Assembly: GCA_015056885.1 (NCBI GenBank)
Contig: SVFL01000023.1
Span: 1 to 42,322, forward strand
Source: Lachnospiraceae bacterium
Lineage (GTDB): Bacteria; Bacillota; Clostridia; Lachnospirales; Lachnospiraceae
Length of the DNA: 42,322 nucleotides
Direction: 5' to 3'
This document shows, piece after piece, positions 25,585 through 34,129 of the stretch. Every line of letters begins with the position of its first letter. The first letter of the stretch is position 1. The translations under genes and the position numbers were made by a program. The notes under the pieces are model-generated. The model did no database searches, was not told where the DNA came from, and worked only from the letters and a program-made list of their open reading frames with translations.

Positions 25585-25896
25585 CTATATTTCTAACTGT
25601 TTGATGATTGCCTCAGCCAGTCCCGCGTCACTTACACCCAGAGATGAGCGCATATCCTTTCCGATTGCCCGGCCCAGTTCATCCTTGGTACCGTATTCAT
25701 ATACCGGAACCTCATAAAATGTGCACTTATTCGTAAATAACTTCTTGGTATTCGCCGACGCATCCTCTGCAATGATTACCAGCATGGCGGACCCGTTTTT
25801 CACTGCTTCCAGCGTCTGGAATTCTCCGCTCACCAAATTACGTCCTCTCATTGCAAGTCCAAGTAACGACAAAACCTTATTCTGCTTCAAGCTCAT
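25585..25896 (-). CDS. ylxQ: L7Ae-family RNA-binding protein YlxQ
   Basis: 103 residues from ATG 25896 (AAGGAG 4 nt upstream), overlapping the end of ylxR by 20 bp. The L7Ae/L30e fold is seen in KVLSLLGLAMRGRNLVSGE, the strand MLVIIAEDASANTKKL, then VPVYEYGTKDELGRAIGK. The family binds kink-turn RNA; YlxQ is conserved between ylxR and infB in Firmicutes, and its precise role is not settled. Confidence 0.92.
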   Translation of the reverse strand: MSLKQNKVLSLLGLAMRGRNLVSGEFQTLEAVKNGSAMLVIIAEDASANTKKLFTNKCTFYEVPVYEYGTKDELGRAIGKDMRSSLGVSDAGLAEAIIKQLEI

Positions 25897-26152
25897 CAAA
25901 CTCCTTTTCCAAGGCATCATACACTTCATTCGGAATACTCATTTTAAAAGAACGCTCCAGCCCTTTTGACTTGCGTGCCTTTACAAGGCATTCTCTGTTC
26001 TTACAAACATATGCGCCTCTTCCATTTTTCTTGCCTGTAATGTCCAGACAAAATGTATCATCCTCTGCCGACTTAAGCACACGCAGCATTTCTTTCTTGC
26101 TTCGCATCTCGCTACAGCCGACACACTGTCTTAAAGGGATCTTTTTGGCCAT
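25877..26152 (-). CDS. ylxR: YlxR (RnpM), DUF448 RNA-binding protein
   Basis: 91 residues. The family signature is PLRQCVGCSEMRSKKEMLRV followed by GRGAYVCKNRECLVKARKSKGLERSF. In B. subtilis this protein binds the RNase P RNA and dampens its activity (hence RnpM), and it has also been reported to affect transcription. The ribosome site GGAGGAG is formed by the last codons of nusA. The order nusA-ylxR-ylxQ-infB is conserved. Confidence 0.95.
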   Translation of the reverse strand: MAKKIPLRQCVGCSEMRSKKEMLRVLKSAEDDTFCLDITGKKNGRGAYVCKNRECLVKARKSKGLERSFKMSIPNEVYDALEKEFDELEAE

Positions 26153-26160
26153 GAAAACAA

Positions 26161-27309
26161 TTACTCCTCCTTACCGGTCTCGTACTCGTCTTCTGCGTAC
26201 TCTCCCTCATACTCTTCCTCATCGTACTCGTCGTACATATAATCCTCATAGCGGAAACCGGGTGCATCCTTTGCCTGAGTCTCAGACTTGATGTCAATCT
26301 TATAACCGGTCAGTCTTGCAGCCAGTCTCGCATTCTGTCCCTCTTTACCAATTGCAAGGGAAAGCTGATAATCAGGAACAACTACCTTTGCGGTCTTCTC
26401 ATCGGGATCTGCAAACACTGCTACTACCTTTGCAGGTGACAATGCATTCTGAATCAGGTTACCGGGGTTCTCATCCCAGGGAACGATGTCAATCTTCTCA
26501 CCGCGAAGTTCCTCAACAATTGCATTAACTCTGGCACCGTTCATACCTACACAAGCACCAACTGCATCTACATTGGGATTATTGCTCCATACCGCAATCT
26601 TGGTACGGCTGCCGGCCTCTCTTGCGATGCTCATAATCTCAACTGTGCCATCCTTAATCTCAGTAACCTCAGACTCAAACAGTCTCTTAACCAATTCCGG
26701 ATGAGTACGGCTCACGCTGATACGGGGACCTTTGGAGGTGTTTTTCACTTCCAAAATATAAACTTTGATACGCTCAGTAGGTCTGAATACCTCGCCCTTA
26801 ACCTGCTCACTCTCAGCCAGCATTGCATCGGCTTTACCGAGATTGATGCTGATGTTTTTGCCAATGTTACGCTGAACAACACCGGTAACCACATCTTTTT
26901 CCTTCTCGAAATACTGATTGTAAATTACACTTCTTTCTTCTTCACGAATCTTCTGCAAGATTACATTCTTAGCATTCTGGGTTGCAATACGGCCGAACTC
27001 CTTGGACTTAATCTCCACATTCAACACATCGCCAACCTTTACCTTCTTAGAAAGCTCCTTTGCCTCATCATATGCAATCTGAAGGCAGTCATCTTCCACA
27101 TCGTCAGCAGTCTCAACAACCTCTTTCTCTGCATACACCAAAAAATCACAGGTCTCACGATCAATCTCAACCTTTACATTATCTGCCTTTCCAAAATGAT
27201 TCTTACATGCGGTAAGCAGGGAATTCTCGATAGCTTCAAACAGCGTCTCTTTGCTGATTTCCTTCTCCTTCTCCAGAATATCCAGTGCCTCCATTAATTC
27301 CTTGTTCAT
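26161..27309 (-). CDS. nusA: Transcription termination/antitermination factor NusA
   Basis: 382 residues from ATG 27309 (GGAGGAG 4 nt upstream, protein begins NKELMEALDILEKEK). It binds RNA polymerase near the RNA exit channel and modulates pausing and termination. An N-terminal polymerase-binding domain (1-125) is followed by S1 (about 130-200, GVVQRNIGKNISINLG), KH1 (VGACVGMNGARVNAIVEEL) and KH2 (LAIGKEGQNARLAARLTGYKI). It lacks the C-terminal acidic repeats of E. coli NusA, as usual in Firmicutes, and has a highly acidic Asp/Glu/Tyr tail. Confidence 0.97.
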   Translation of the reverse strand: MNKELMEALDILEKEKEISKETLFEAIENSLLTACKNHFGKADNVKVEIDRETCDFLVYAEKEVVETADDVEDDCLQIAYDEAKELSKKVKVGDVLNVEIKSKEFGRIATQNAKNVILQKIREEERSVIYNQYFEKEKDVVTGVVQRNIGKNISINLGKADAMLAESEQVKGEVFRPTERIKVYILEVKNTSKGPRISVSRTHPELVKRLFESEVTEIKDGTVEIMSIAREAGSRTKIAVWSNNPNVDAVGACVGMNGARVNAIVEELRGEKIDIVPWDENPGNLIQNALSPAKVVAVFADPDEKTAKVVVPDYQLSLAIGKEGQNARLAARLTGYKIDIKSETQAKDAPGFRYEDYMYDEYDEEEYEGEYAEDEYETGKEE

Positions 27310-27377
27310 TGTCTCCTCCGTTTCCGGCTTTCGCCTTGTTTTTTCTATATTCAATGTAAATTTGTAATCCGTTCCTT

Positions 27378-27842
27378 TTAAAAATCAATTGTCAGTCGAA
27401 TCAGTGCAATTTCCGGACGATTAAATGTACGTTCTGCACCGTTCTCCACAATAGTGATTGTATCCGCATCAAAGCTCACCAATTCACCCACAAATTCTTT
27501 GCACTTATCAATAGCCTTGAACAACTTTATCTCTACTTCCTGACCAATACTTTTCTCCAGGTGCTTATCCTTTTTCAAGGTTCTGCCCAAACCTGGACTG
27601 GACACCTCCAGAATATAAGCATCCGGAATAAAATCTGCATTATCCAATGCATCAGACAATGCTCTGCTCACATTCTCGCAATCGATAATGTTCACACCAT
27701 CGGGCTTATCAATGTATGCCCTCAGATAAAAGTCACTACCTTCCTTCACATACTCCACATCATAAATCTCTACGCCGTTTGATTCAGCTATCGGAGTAAG
27801 CAGTTCTTCCGTACGTGCCTCGTAGGTCTCTCGCTTTGACAT
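27378..27842 (-). CDS. rimP: Ribosome maturation factor RimP
   Basis: 154 residues from ATG 27842, with AAGGAGG 6 nt upstream. The N-terminal domain (NGVEIYDVEYVKEGSDFYLRAYID) and the SH3-like C-terminal domain (VEIKLFKAIDKCKEFVGELVSFD) are typical; the signature LEVSSPGLGRTLKKDKH lies between. It supports assembly of the 30S 3' domain. First gene of the nine-gene operon ending with ribF. Confidence 0.96.
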   Translation of the reverse strand: MSKRETYEARTEELLTPIAESNGVEIYDVEYVKEGSDFYLRAYIDKPDGVNIIDCENVSRALSDALDNADFIPDAYILEVSSPGLGRTLKKDKHLEKSIGQEVEIKLFKAIDKCKEFVGELVSFDADTITIVENGAERTFNRPEIALIRLTIDF

Positions 27843-27900
27843 TCCAATCCTCCTTATCAGCAACAGATATTGATTTCCACAATATTGTTTTTAACATAGA

Positions 27901-27929
27901 AGAAAGAGTGGCGCGCGTCCACTCTTTCT
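27901..27929 (-). promoter_or_regulatory. Strong hairpin in the rimP-nusA leader
   Basis: An 11-bp perfect stem (AGAAAGAGTGG / CCACTCTTTCT) with a GC loop lies in the leader about 20 nt after the start site and is followed by an interrupted U-run (UCUAUGUU). In B. subtilis NusA represses this operon through a NusA-dependent terminator in the same leader position. A weak U-tract is just what NusA-dependent terminators have, so this is a good candidate for the same control. Confidence 0.5.
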
Positions 27930-27953
27930 GAAATCTACCTTTATGCTACTAGT

Positions 27954-27982
27954 AGTATAGCCCCAAAATCAGGAAATGTCAA
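27954..27982 (-). promoter_or_regulatory. Promoter of the rimP-nusA-infB-ribF operon
   Basis: On the minus strand: -35 TTGACA (27982-27977), 17-bp spacer, -10 TATACT (27959-27954). It lies 20 bp past the kinase stop codon. Confidence 0.88.
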
Positions 27983-28001
27983 CGAGTTTTCTTGATTTTT
28001 T

Positions 28002-28820
28002 CTATTTTATGATACTCTCATACAGAAACGCCTCCTCCCCGCCACATTTCCTAAGGTTCCGTATAACAGCGCCCATATCCTGTATCCGATTCCGATAATC
28101 TTCCTCCGTGCAACATTCCACTAACTTTTTCAGATATAAACTAATTTTTTTCTTATAAAGCAGCACACCTGCCTTCTTCGAAGAAGGCAGACAGGGATTT
28201 TCCCCGGTCAGCATATATGAAAGCAACTTACCAAAGGCATAAACATCACTATATACCCCCGGCTGTCCTTCTGCTAATTGTTCCGACGGTGCATATCCTC
28301 TGGTACCTGCTTTCGAAAAACGTGCCTCTGAAAGCCGACATGCACACCCCATATCCAGAAGTTTTACCTTGCCATCATAACATATCTTCACATGCTCCGG
28401 CTTCAAATCTCTGTACAAAACAGGCTCTGAAAGCTGGTGCAGATACTCAAGTCCCTCTGCCAACCATCCGGCATAGTCAAGAGCTTCTTTCGTTGGCAAA
28501 ACATCTTGTTCCAACCGCTCTGCAAGACTCTCCCCCTCCACATATTCCATCAGCAAAAGACACCCCCATGAATCCTCTATAAATTCTTCAAACAAAGGAA
28601 ATACAGGATGCCGAATTTGCTGCAACACTTCCGCCTCCTTTTTCAAAAGTTTCTGTGACTGTAGTGTTTTTGCACTTTTACAGGCCAGAAGTATTCCCGT
28701 CTGACGTTTTTTTACAAGATACACCTTTCCAAAAGCTCCCGTTCCAATGAAATTTTTTAATTCATATCCTCTTTTTCCCAAACTTGTATTTACCCACGCC
28801 TCCATTACCCTAACTTCCAT
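28002..28820 (-). CDS. Soluble Ser/Thr protein kinase
   Basis: 272 residues, a single Hanks-type kinase domain with no membrane segment or PASTA repeats. Key residues are present: glycine loop GTGAFGKV (26-33), Lys48 in LLACKSAK, Glu62 on helix C, catalytic Asp138 in YRDLKPEH, metal-binding Asp156 in LLDMGCA (DMG instead of DFG) and AGTRGYAPSEQ in the activation segment. YRD instead of HRD is common in bacterial kinases of this type. The ATG directly follows the TAA of the PP2C-like gene and uses its AAGGAGG, so the two are coupled. The substrate is unknown. Confidence 0.92.
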   Translation of the reverse strand: MEVRVMEAWVNTSLGKRGYELKNFIGTGAFGKVYLVKKRQTGILLACKSAKTLQSQKLLKKEAEVLQQIRHPVFPLFEEFIEDSWGCLLLMEYVEGESLAERLEQDVLPTKEALDYAGWLAEGLEYLHQLSEPVLYRDLKPEHVKICYDGKVKLLDMGCACRLSEARFSKAGTRGYAPSEQLAEGQPGVYSDVYAFGKLLSYMLTGENPCLPSSKKAGVLLYKKKISLYLKKLVECCTEEDYRNRIQDMGAVIRNLRKCGGEEAFLYESIIK

Positions 28821-29477
28821 TTACTGCGCCTCCTTTGTCACTGCCAAAACAGCTCCCGAAACTTCTGCACCTCTGTATGCCGCCTCCAAAACCGCCTCCT
28901 TCAGATGTTTTTGTATCTGTCCCTTATTGTCTATGGTCTCTATAGCGAGACATTCCTTCAAACTTTTCTCCGGCAGATATTCAAAAAGACTTTTTGTCCC
29001 CAGCAAAATCCCAACTCCGGGCTCCAGACCTGCATATTCAAGCTGCATCTTATCTGTATGCCATGTTAACTTACGGCTGTTAAGCCGGTTAAAACACAAA
29101 TTCAACAAACGAATTTCTCCGTCGCCATTCCAGGCATAGAAACACTCTTCTCCCACTGTCACAAATACACACCACGACACATTTTTCCATGTATCCGCAT
29201 CTTTGTTATTTCCACCATCTGCAGCAAACCATTTTACGAACGACTTCCCTACCAACCGAATACATTTACTTGCGCCTCCCTTACCACAATGATGCAAACC
29301 CTGTCTGTCGAACCATTCCAACAACATATTTTTGAAATTTTCTATGACTGTGTCTTCAAAAGGATCACATATCCCCATCATCATTATCGGCAAACCATCT
29401 CCAATCCGCCTGGCGTGTACCAAAACAAAAGCCGTATTTTTATCGGCACTCCAATAATATCCTGTTAAGTATTTCAT
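28821..29477 (-). CDS. PP2C-like protein, probably inactive
   Basis: 218 residues. Order and spacing suggest a short PP2C fold: MMGICDPFED (residues 33-42) sits where phosphatases have xxGxxDGMGG, NGDGEIRLL (117-125) matches the VGDSRxYxL strand, and LEPGVGILLGTKSLFEYL (151-168) matches the GDxLLLxTDGLxxxL element. The metal-binding Asp of that last motif is replaced by Lys and the DG pair of the first by DP, so catalysis looks lost. Its place directly before a Ser/Thr kinase, with coupled translation, supports the assignment and suggests a regulatory partner. A wholly different fold cannot be ruled out. Confidence 0.6.
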   Translation of the reverse strand: MKYLTGYYWSADKNTAFVLVHARRIGDGLPIMMMGICDPFEDTVIENFKNMLLEWFDRQGLHHCGKGGASKCIRLVGKSFVKWFAADGGNNKDADTWKNVSWCVFVTVGEECFYAWNGDGEIRLLNLCFNRLNSRKLTWHTDKMQLEYAGLEPGVGILLGTKSLFEYLPEKSLKECLAIETIDNKGQIQKHLKEAVLEAAYRGAEVSGAVLAVTKEAQ

Positions 29478-29561
29478 ATTACTCCTTTCTACCTTATATC
29501 TCTAATATTTCCATTACCAATTTGTGAAGTTTTCTGCGAACGCAGCTTAAGATTGTGAATG

Positions 29562-29582
29562 GGGCCGGCTGTCTGCCGGCCC
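29562..29582 (-). terminator. GC hairpin after rseP and before the kinase pair
   Basis: Perfect 8-bp stem GGGCCGGC / GCCGGCCC with a 5-nt loop just past rseP (10 bp from the stop codon). It has no T-run on the minus strand, so it may only stabilise the 3' end or act as a weak terminator. Confidence 0.4.
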
Positions 29583-29591
29583 TCTTGCATT

Positions 29592-30668
29592 TTAGATACC
29601 AAAAATATTGGCTAAATCATTAAAGAAAATTAAAACCATCAATGCCATAAAGAACATCAAACCGATAAAATGAACCATTCCTTCCTTCTCCGGCGGTATT
29701 GGCTTGCCGCGAAGAACCTCAAGAAACAGGAACACAAGTCTTCCTCCGTCCAAAGCCGGCAATGGCAACAGATTCAAAATACCCAAATTAACAGATAACA
29801 TCAGGGTAATATTCATCATCGTTACCAAAACATTTTCCCAACCATACTCCTTGGACTGGTCATAGGCCTCACCTACCACATTGGCTATACCAACAGGCCC
29901 TGCCACATCCTTACGACTTACCTGTCCGGTCACCATCATACCAAGACTCTTGTAGGTGTTTTTCACATTATAACGCATCTCATACCATGCATACTTTAAG
30001 GTATTCATACCGTTTATCTCAACAAAGTCTGCATTGGAAAATCCCAGCATATAGCGTCCATACTCCTCACTGTAGATAGGCGTCAGCATCGTAGTATAAC
30101 GTTCGCCATCACGCTCATATACCATTTCCACTTCCCCTTCGCGATACAGCGCATTAAAAAGCAGAATTTCTTCATACAGATAAATGCGCTCACCATTCAG
30201 GGAAATAATACGGTCACCATCCTGAAGGCCGGCCGCCTCTGCCGCACCCCCTTCTAATACTTCTGTTGCCACCGGATCTCTTACCGCCTCAATCATGCTC
30301 ACCATTGCTATCGCAACAATAAATGCCAGAATGAAGTTAAACACAGGTCCTGCAACAACCGTAGAAATTCGTTTCCACACACTGGCATTGGGGAAAGCTC
30401 CCGGATTACTCTCAGCGCCTTCCTCCATGTTCAATCCATCTTCTCCCTCAAACATGCAGGCACCGCCAATAGGAAACAGCTTCAATGAATACTTGGTACC
30501 GCCTCTTTTAAAGGAAAGCAATGTGGGTCCCATACCTATACTGAATTCTACCACGGTAATCCCGCCGGCTTTAGCCAGCAGAAAATGTCCCAACTCATGA
30601 GAAACAACCACAATTCCGAAAATTATTACAAATAAAATTATTGTTACAAGTGCATTTGATTCGTTCAT
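29592..30668 (-). CDS. rseP: Site-2 intramembrane metalloprotease RseP/RasP
   Basis: 358 residues. The zinc site is HELGH in the first membrane helix (His24, Glu25, His28), completed by Asp in LPLPALDGGRL near residue 308. A PDZ domain (about 125-200, VLEGGAAEAAGLQDGDRIISLNG) lies between the helices. The enzyme cuts anti-sigma factors and signal-peptide remnants within the membrane. It closes the pyrH-frr-uppS-cdsA-dxr-rseP row, as in many bacteria. AAAGGA lies upstream of the ATG. Confidence 0.96.
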   Translation of the reverse strand: MNESNALVTIILFVIIFGIVVVSHELGHFLLAKAGGITVVEFSIGMGPTLLSFKRGGTKYSLKLFPIGGACMFEGEDGLNMEEGAESNPGAFPNASVWKRISTVVAGPVFNFILAFIVAIAMVSMIEAVRDPVATEVLEGGAAEAAGLQDGDRIISLNGERIYLYEEILLFNALYREGEVEMVYERDGERYTTMLTPIYSEEYGRYMLGFSNADFVEINGMNTLKYAWYEMRYNVKNTYKSLGMMVTGQVSRKDVAGPVGIANVVGEAYDQSKEYGWENVLVTMMNITLMLSVNLGILNLLPLPALDGGRLVFLFLEVLRGKPIPPEKEGMVHFIGLMFFMALMVLIFFNDLANIFGI

Positions 30669-30686
30669 ATACTATCCTTTTACTGC

Positions 30687-31844
30687 TTATCTGCTTAAAA
30701 TATAATCATAGGCCTCTTTTTCCGAGGTCAAAATCTCCTCTACGGAAGGATTCTCAATCACACGATGAGCTTTCATACAGGCCTCAATGAGCTCCGTAAT
30801 CTGAAGGTAGGAAATCTTCTTGTTCAGGAACAATTCCACTGCCTTCTCATTGGCTGCATTGTAAACAGTAGGCAAACTTCCCCCTGTCTTTGCAGCCTCA
30901 TAGGCCAATGCCAAACCTGTAAACACCTCTGTATTAGGCTTCTCAAAAGTCATCTGACCCAACTCAAAAAAGTTCACTCTCTTGCCATCCATGGGACGTC
31001 TGTCCGGATAATACAAGGCATACTGAATGGGAAGCTTCATATCAGGAGCACCCAGTTGCGCCATAATGGCACCATCCACAAATTGTACTGCCGAATGAAT
31101 AATACTCTGAGGATGCACCACCACCTCAATGCGGTCCAAATCCACACCAAAGAGCCACTTAGCCTCCATCACTTCAAGTCCCTTATTAACAAGGGTGGAA
31201 GAATCAATGGTAATCTTGCGCCCCATAGACCAGTTGGGATGCTTAAGAGCATCCTCCACTTGCATACCGGCAAGTTCTTCTCTTGTTTTGCCTCTGAAAG
31301 GACCGCCGGAAGCAGTTAACAGAATCTTTTCGATTTTATCCGCAGGTTCTCCGTTCAAAGACTGGAAAATTGCGCTGTGTTCACTGTCAACAGGCAAAAT
31401 CGACACACCGCACTTTTCCGCAAGAGGCATAATAATATGTCCTGCACACACCAGCGTCTCCTTATTGGCAAGGGCAATATCCTTGCCTGCCTCAATAGCA
31501 GCAATAGTAGGTCTGATACCAATCATTCCCACAATAGCGGTAACTAATACCTCCACTGCATCCAATGTTGCAATCTCTAAAAGTCCATCCATTCCGGATA
31601 CAATTTTTACCGGCAGATCAGCTACTCTGCTACGCAAATCCGCTGCGCCCTCTTCACTCCACACGCCTGCCAGCACCGGCTTAAACTCACGAATCTGCTT
31701 TTCTAAAAGGTCTACGTTTCCTCCTGCGGACAATGCCAGCACCTGCAAATCCGGATTCGCTCGAACAATTTCAAGAGTCTGAGTTCCGATGGAACCGGTA
31801 GAACCCAATATTGCAATTTTTTTGATACGTTCTGTATTCGCCAT
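30687..31844 (-). CDS. dxr: 1-deoxy-D-xylulose 5-phosphate reductoisomerase
   Basis: 385 residues from ATG 31844; an ATG two codons upstream abuts the ribosome site (AGAGAAG) and is less likely. It converts DXP to MEP with NADPH, the committed step of non-mevalonate isoprenoid synthesis. The NADPH motif GSTGSIGTQTLEIV is at residues 10-25, metal and substrate residues are in LPVDSEHSAIFQSL, and the flexible-loop region is NWSMGRKITIDSSTLVNKGLE. It supplies isoprenoid precursor for the uppS product encoded two genes upstream. Confidence 0.97.
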   Translation of the reverse strand: MANTERIKKIAILGSTGSIGTQTLEIVRANPDLQVLALSAGGNVDLLEKQIREFKPVLAGVWSEEGAADLRSRVADLPVKIVSGMDGLLEIATLDAVEVLVTAIVGMIGIRPTIAAIEAGKDIALANKETLVCAGHIIMPLAEKCGVSILPVDSEHSAIFQSLNGEPADKIEKILLTASGGPFRGKTREELAGMQVEDALKHPNWSMGRKITIDSSTLVNKGLEVMEAKWLFGVDLDRIEVVVHPQSIIHSAVQFVDGAIMAQLGAPDMKLPIQYALYYPDRRPMDGKRVNFFELGQMTFEKPNTEVFTGLALAYEAAKTGGSLPTVYNAANEKAVELFLNKKISYLQITELIEACMKAHRVIENPSVEEILTSEKEAYDYILSR

Positions 31845-31899
31845 AATCATCTTCTCTTTCCAACAATCATGATTCCATCAGGGTGTACCCTTAGAATCC

Positions 31900-32724
31900 T
31901 TAATTAATAATCATAAGCAATGACAGGAAATAAATCATCGGTGCTGTCACAGTCATACTGTCAAAGCGATCCATGATACCTCCGTGTCCCGGAATCAAAG
32001 TTCCGTAATCCTTAATCTCATGATTTCTCTTGATGGCAGATGCTGCTAAATCCCCCGCCATACTCATAACTGCTGCCACCGCACAGATAAAGGCAATGGC
32101 CCAGGCTACGTTTTGACCGGGCAGCACATTTTCAACAACAAAATATCCGTACAAACCACCGATAAGAGCAGAACCCAGCACACCGCCAAAACATCCCTCC
32201 AGAGATTTCTTGGGACTGAGTTTCGGGAAAATTTTCTTCTTGCCGATAAGTTTGCCCACTGCATAAGCACAGGTATCACATCCCCAGGAACTGATAAGAA
32301 TCAGCCATACAAGATAATTTCCCTCCGAACTCATTCTGGTAAGATACACAAAGGAAAGCAAAAGTGGTGCATACATAAATGAAAACACGGCCGCAACCAC
32401 ATGGTCCGCTTTGTATTTGGGAAAAGTCACCACATACCAGAACATCTCCGCCAAAAACAGACCCACAATACACATCAGAAGCACTACCTTATCAATGGAG
32501 AAATACACTGCCGCATAATAACAGGTAATCCCCAGGAAACCAATCACTTCCAACGCATTGAATTTCTTCTTGTCTGTAGCACAGCCAAGCACCTTTGTCA
32601 ACTCACGAAACGCTACCATGGAGCAACCATACAAGATCAAAAGCAGTGGCCACTCTCCCACAAACATCGCTGCAATGGCGATGACTAGCAGTATGATTCC
32701 GCTGGCTAATCTGGTCCAAAACAT
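31900..32724 (-). CDS. cdsA: Phosphatidate cytidylyltransferase
   Basis: 274 residues with about eight membrane segments. The family signature near the C-terminus reads SAIKRNHEIKDYGTLIPGHGGIMDRFDS. It makes CDP-diacylglycerol from phosphatidate and CTP, the branch point of phospholipid synthesis. The ribosome site GGAGGAG is part of the last codons of uppS, 2 bp upstream. Confidence 0.96.
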   Translation of the reverse strand: MFWTRLASGIILLVIAIAAMFVGEWPLLLILYGCSMVAFRELTKVLGCATDKKKFNALEVIGFLGITCYYAAVYFSIDKVVLLMCIVGLFLAEMFWYVVTFPKYKADHVVAAVFSFMYAPLLLSFVYLTRMSSEGNYLVWLILISSWGCDTCAYAVGKLIGKKKIFPKLSPKKSLEGCFGGVLGSALIGGLYGYFVVENVLPGQNVAWAIAFICAVAAVMSMAGDLAASAIKRNHEIKDYGTLIPGHGGIMDRFDSMTVTAPMIYFLSLLMIIN

Positions 32725-32726
32725 GA

Positions 32727-33446
32727 TTACTCCTCCTTCAGGCCGCCATACTTTCTGTCTCTATGATTATATGCCTCAACAGCCTTCATCAATTCTTCTT
32801 TAGTAAAATCCGGCCAGGCCACGGGCGTAAAATAAAACTCCGTATATGCCAGCTGCCATGGCAGGAAATTTGATATTCTCTGTTCATTACAGGTACGAAT
32901 CAACAAATCCGGATCCGGCATATCGCCCGTATCAAGACAACTGTTAATCATTTCTTCTGTCACAGCCTCCGGTACAAGTTCTCCTGCCGCAACCTTTGTG
33001 GCAAGCTTGCGAACCGCTCTGGTTATCTCGTCTCTGCCGCCATAATTGATTGCTACTTGAAAATGCAAACCGTCATTATCCTTGGTAGCTTCTTCCAACT
33101 CTGCAATCTTAACCTGCAAATCCTCATCCAGACGGGACACATCACCGATAATACGCACACACATGCGATTTTTCTCTGCTGTCTTAAGACAATTCTTCAT
33201 GTAATTGCGCAAAAGCTTCATCAGTGCATCAACCTCATCCTGGGGACGATTCCAGTTCTCCGTGGAAAAAGCATAGACAGTCAGATACTGAATTCCCATC
33301 TTATAAGCTTCTTCACATATTTTTTCCACAGTCTTGGCCCCTTCCACATGTCCATAATTGCGTGGAAGACCCTTTGCCTTGGCCCAACGCCCGTTACCAT
33401 CCAAAATGATGGCCACATGCCGGGGAATATTTAAGTTTTCACTCAT
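32727..33446 (-). CDS. uppS: Isoprenyl transferase (undecaprenyl diphosphate synthase)
   Basis: 239 residues. The cis-prenyltransferase motifs are clear: IILDGNGRWAKAKG (Asp16), GHVEGAKTVEKI, YAFSTENWNRP and near the end DLLIRTCNEQRISNFLPWQLAYTEFYF. It condenses isopentenyl units to the C55 lipid carrier of peptidoglycan and wall polymers. GAGAGG precedes the ATG. Confidence 0.97.
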   Translation of the reverse strand: MSENLNIPRHVAIILDGNGRWAKAKGLPRNYGHVEGAKTVEKICEEAYKMGIQYLTVYAFSTENWNRPQDEVDALMKLLRNYMKNCLKTAEKNRMCVRIIGDVSRLDEDLQVKIAELEEATKDNDGLHFQVAINYGGRDEITRAVRKLATKVAAGELVPEAVTEEMINSCLDTGDMPDPDLLIRTCNEQRISNFLPWQLAYTEFYFTPVAWPDFTKEELMKAVEAYNHRDRKYGGLKEE

Positions 33447-33477
33447 AACAAACCTCTCAGTTTCTCTATAGGTAAAC

Positions 33478-33506
33478 AGGGCGGATGAGTTTTGCCCTTC
33501 CGCCCT
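33478..33506 (-). terminator. Hairpin between frr and uppS
   Basis: An 8-bp perfect stem AGGGCGGA / TCCGCCCT with a 13-nt loop, followed by TGTTTA on the minus strand. The poor T-run suggests partial termination that would lower uppS and later genes relative to frr. Confidence 0.5.
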
Positions 33507-33524
33507 TGTCTATTAAAATTGTAT

Positions 33525-34076
33525 TTATACCGTCATTACTTCCTTAGTCTTAGCATCCATCATTGCGTCGATTTCTTTTACATACTTGTCGGTAAGCTTC
33601 TGAATCTCGTCCTCAAGCTGCTTAATCTCATCCTCGGAAATCTCGGTCTTGGCAAGCTTCTTAAATGCATCGTTACCATCACGTCTGATATTACGCACTG
33701 CAACCTTTGCATCCTCTGCTTTCTTCTTCACATCCTTAGCAAGATCCTTTCTGCGTTCCTCGGTAAGCTCAGGGAACACCAGACGAATCACACTACCGTC
33801 GTTGGAAGGATTGATACCCAAATCAGATGTCATAATTGCCTTCTCAATCTCTTTAATCATAGTCTTCTCCCAAGGTGCAATCTGGATGATACGCGCCTCC
33901 GGAACGGTTACATTACCTACCTGCTGAATAGGAGTAGGTGTACCATAATAATCTACACGAATTTTATCAAGCACATGAGGATTCGCACGTCCTGCACGAA
34001 TACCTGCATAATCGCTCTCCAAGAAATCAATTGCTTTTTTCATTTTGTCATCATACTGCTGTAATCTTGCGTCCAT
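33525..34076 (-). CDS. frr: Ribosome recycling factor
   Basis: 183 residues from ATG 34076 (GGAGG 4 nt upstream). The two-domain RRF is recognised by [32 protein letters not shown] and [44 protein letters not shown]. With EF-G it splits post-termination ribosomes. It follows pyrH as in nearly all bacteria. Confidence 0.98.
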   Translation of the reverse strand: MDARLQQYDDKMKKAIDFLESDYAGIRAGRANPHVLDKIRVDYYGTPTPIQQVGNVTVPEARIIQIAPWEKTMIKEIEKAIMTSDLGINPSNDGSVIRLVFPELTEERRKDLAKDVKKKAEDAKVAVRNIRRDGNDAFKKLAKTEISEDEIKQLEDEIQKLTDKYVKEIDAMMDAKTKEVMTV

Positions 34077-34129
34077 AATTCCTCCATTCCCCACAGGGGT
34101 ATCATTTTATTTTGTATTTTTATTAAGAT

